Assembly: GCA_964395915.1 (NCBI GenBank)
Contig: CAYNDB010000146.1
Location: forward strand, 1 to 5,161
Length of the DNA: 5,161 nt
From: CAYNDB01 sp964395915
Lineage (GTDB): Bacteria > Nitrospinota_A > UBA7883 > JAJRTC01
Direction: 5' to 3'
Part shown: positions 4,961-5,161 of the stretch, one piece after another
How the letters are laid out: each line of letters opens with the position of its first letter
How positions within the stretch are numbered: the stretch's first letter is position 1
Program-made: the position numbers and the translations under genes
The notes under the pieces: generated by a model
What the model was told of the DNA's origin: nothing
Seen by the model: the letters and a program-made list of their open reading frames with translations, nothing else
Databases searched by the model: none

Positions 4961-5155
4961 ATGAAACCTTTAAACGGAAAAGAAGCGGCAAGGATAATGT
5001 TGCTTGTCGGGTGGAAAAGGGTCGGCCGCAAAGGGATACACATGGCGCTGGAAGGGCCGGAGGGAGCAAGGGTGACAATTCCTGACCTTGGCTTAACGCC
5101 TTTGCGTCATGAGCTTGTGGAGCGCGTTCTCTCTTTTGCCGGACTGAGGCTTTGA
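4961..5155 (+). CDS. hicA: HicA-like mRNA interferase toxin (YcfA family), divergent
   Basis: The 64 residues have the dsRBD-like HicA plan: helix KPLNGKEAARIMLLVGWK, a hairpin with the catalytic-His strand (RKGIHMALEG), VTIPDLG, and a final helix ending in VLSFAGL. HicA toxins cut mRNA without needing ribosomes and depend on one histidine, usually in a GSH motif; here it is His27 in GIH, so Ser is replaced by Ile. Two other commonly kept features are also changed: the His after IPD is Leu43, and the GTL before the last helix reads HEL (50-52). The protein may be an active divergent toxin or an attenuated one. The start at 4961 gives full length for the family, but no Shine-Dalgarno site is visible, so translation may be coupled to hicB. 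The gene ends six bases before the window edge. Confidence 0.8.
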   Translation: MKPLNGKEAARIMLLVGWKRVGRKGIHMALEGPEGARVTIPDLGLTPLRHELVERVLSFAGLRL

Positions 5156-5161
5156 TAACGT

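Noticed and set aside
4722..5078. 118-codon minus-strand frame over hicB-hicA
   Set aside because: It is antisense to both HicB and HicA, which are recognisable families, and has no recognisable domain of its own.

Overview
The window looks like chromosomal sequence from a bacterium whose lineage I cannot name from the sequence. Base composition is moderate (roughly half G+C in genes, AT-rich in regulatory gaps). The gene set (adenosylcobalamin-dependent ribonucleotide reductase, A-type Fe-S protein, dual CDGSH protein, HicBA pair) would suit an anaerobic or oxygen-flexible environmental bacterium. Shine-Dalgarno sites are clear before three genes and absent before three others. No rRNA, tRNA, CRISPR array or insertion sequence was seen.

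Layout, left to right. Positions 1-497 (+) hold the 3' part of a class I SAM-dependent methyltransferase cut by the window edge. Positions 581-880 (+) encode a 99-residue protein with two widely spaced CxxC pairs, of an uncharacterised type. Positions 1030-1389 (+) encode a HesB/IscA-like A-type protein that lacks the first of the three classical Fe-S ligand cysteines but has a cysteine-rich tail. A gap of about 500 bases follows, with a small GC hairpin, an AT-rich stretch and then a well-formed promoter. Positions 1898-4300 (+) encode a full-length class II ribonucleotide reductase (NrdJ) with all catalytic cysteines and the C-terminal cysteine tail. A strong bidirectional terminator separates it from a convergent gene at 4404-4661 (-), a two-domain CDGSH iron-sulfur protein. 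An 82-base divergent promoter region with a long inverted repeat leads into a hicB-hicA type II toxin-antitoxin pair, 4744-5155 (+).

How it works together. nrdJ appears to be its own transcription unit. Its promoter has upstream A-tracts placed like an UP element, a TTGACA/TAATAT core with 17-bp spacing, and two NrdR-box-like palindromes whose centres are exactly 31 bp apart. This predicts repression of dNTP synthesis by NrdR. The other genes are separate or loosely grouped; several are thiol- or metal-rich, but a common pathway is not shown.

I see no clearly new multi-gene system. The points most worth a second look are the non-canonical IscA-like protein, the NrdR-box architecture, the operator-like palindrome between the CDGSH gene and hicBA, and the divergent HicA.
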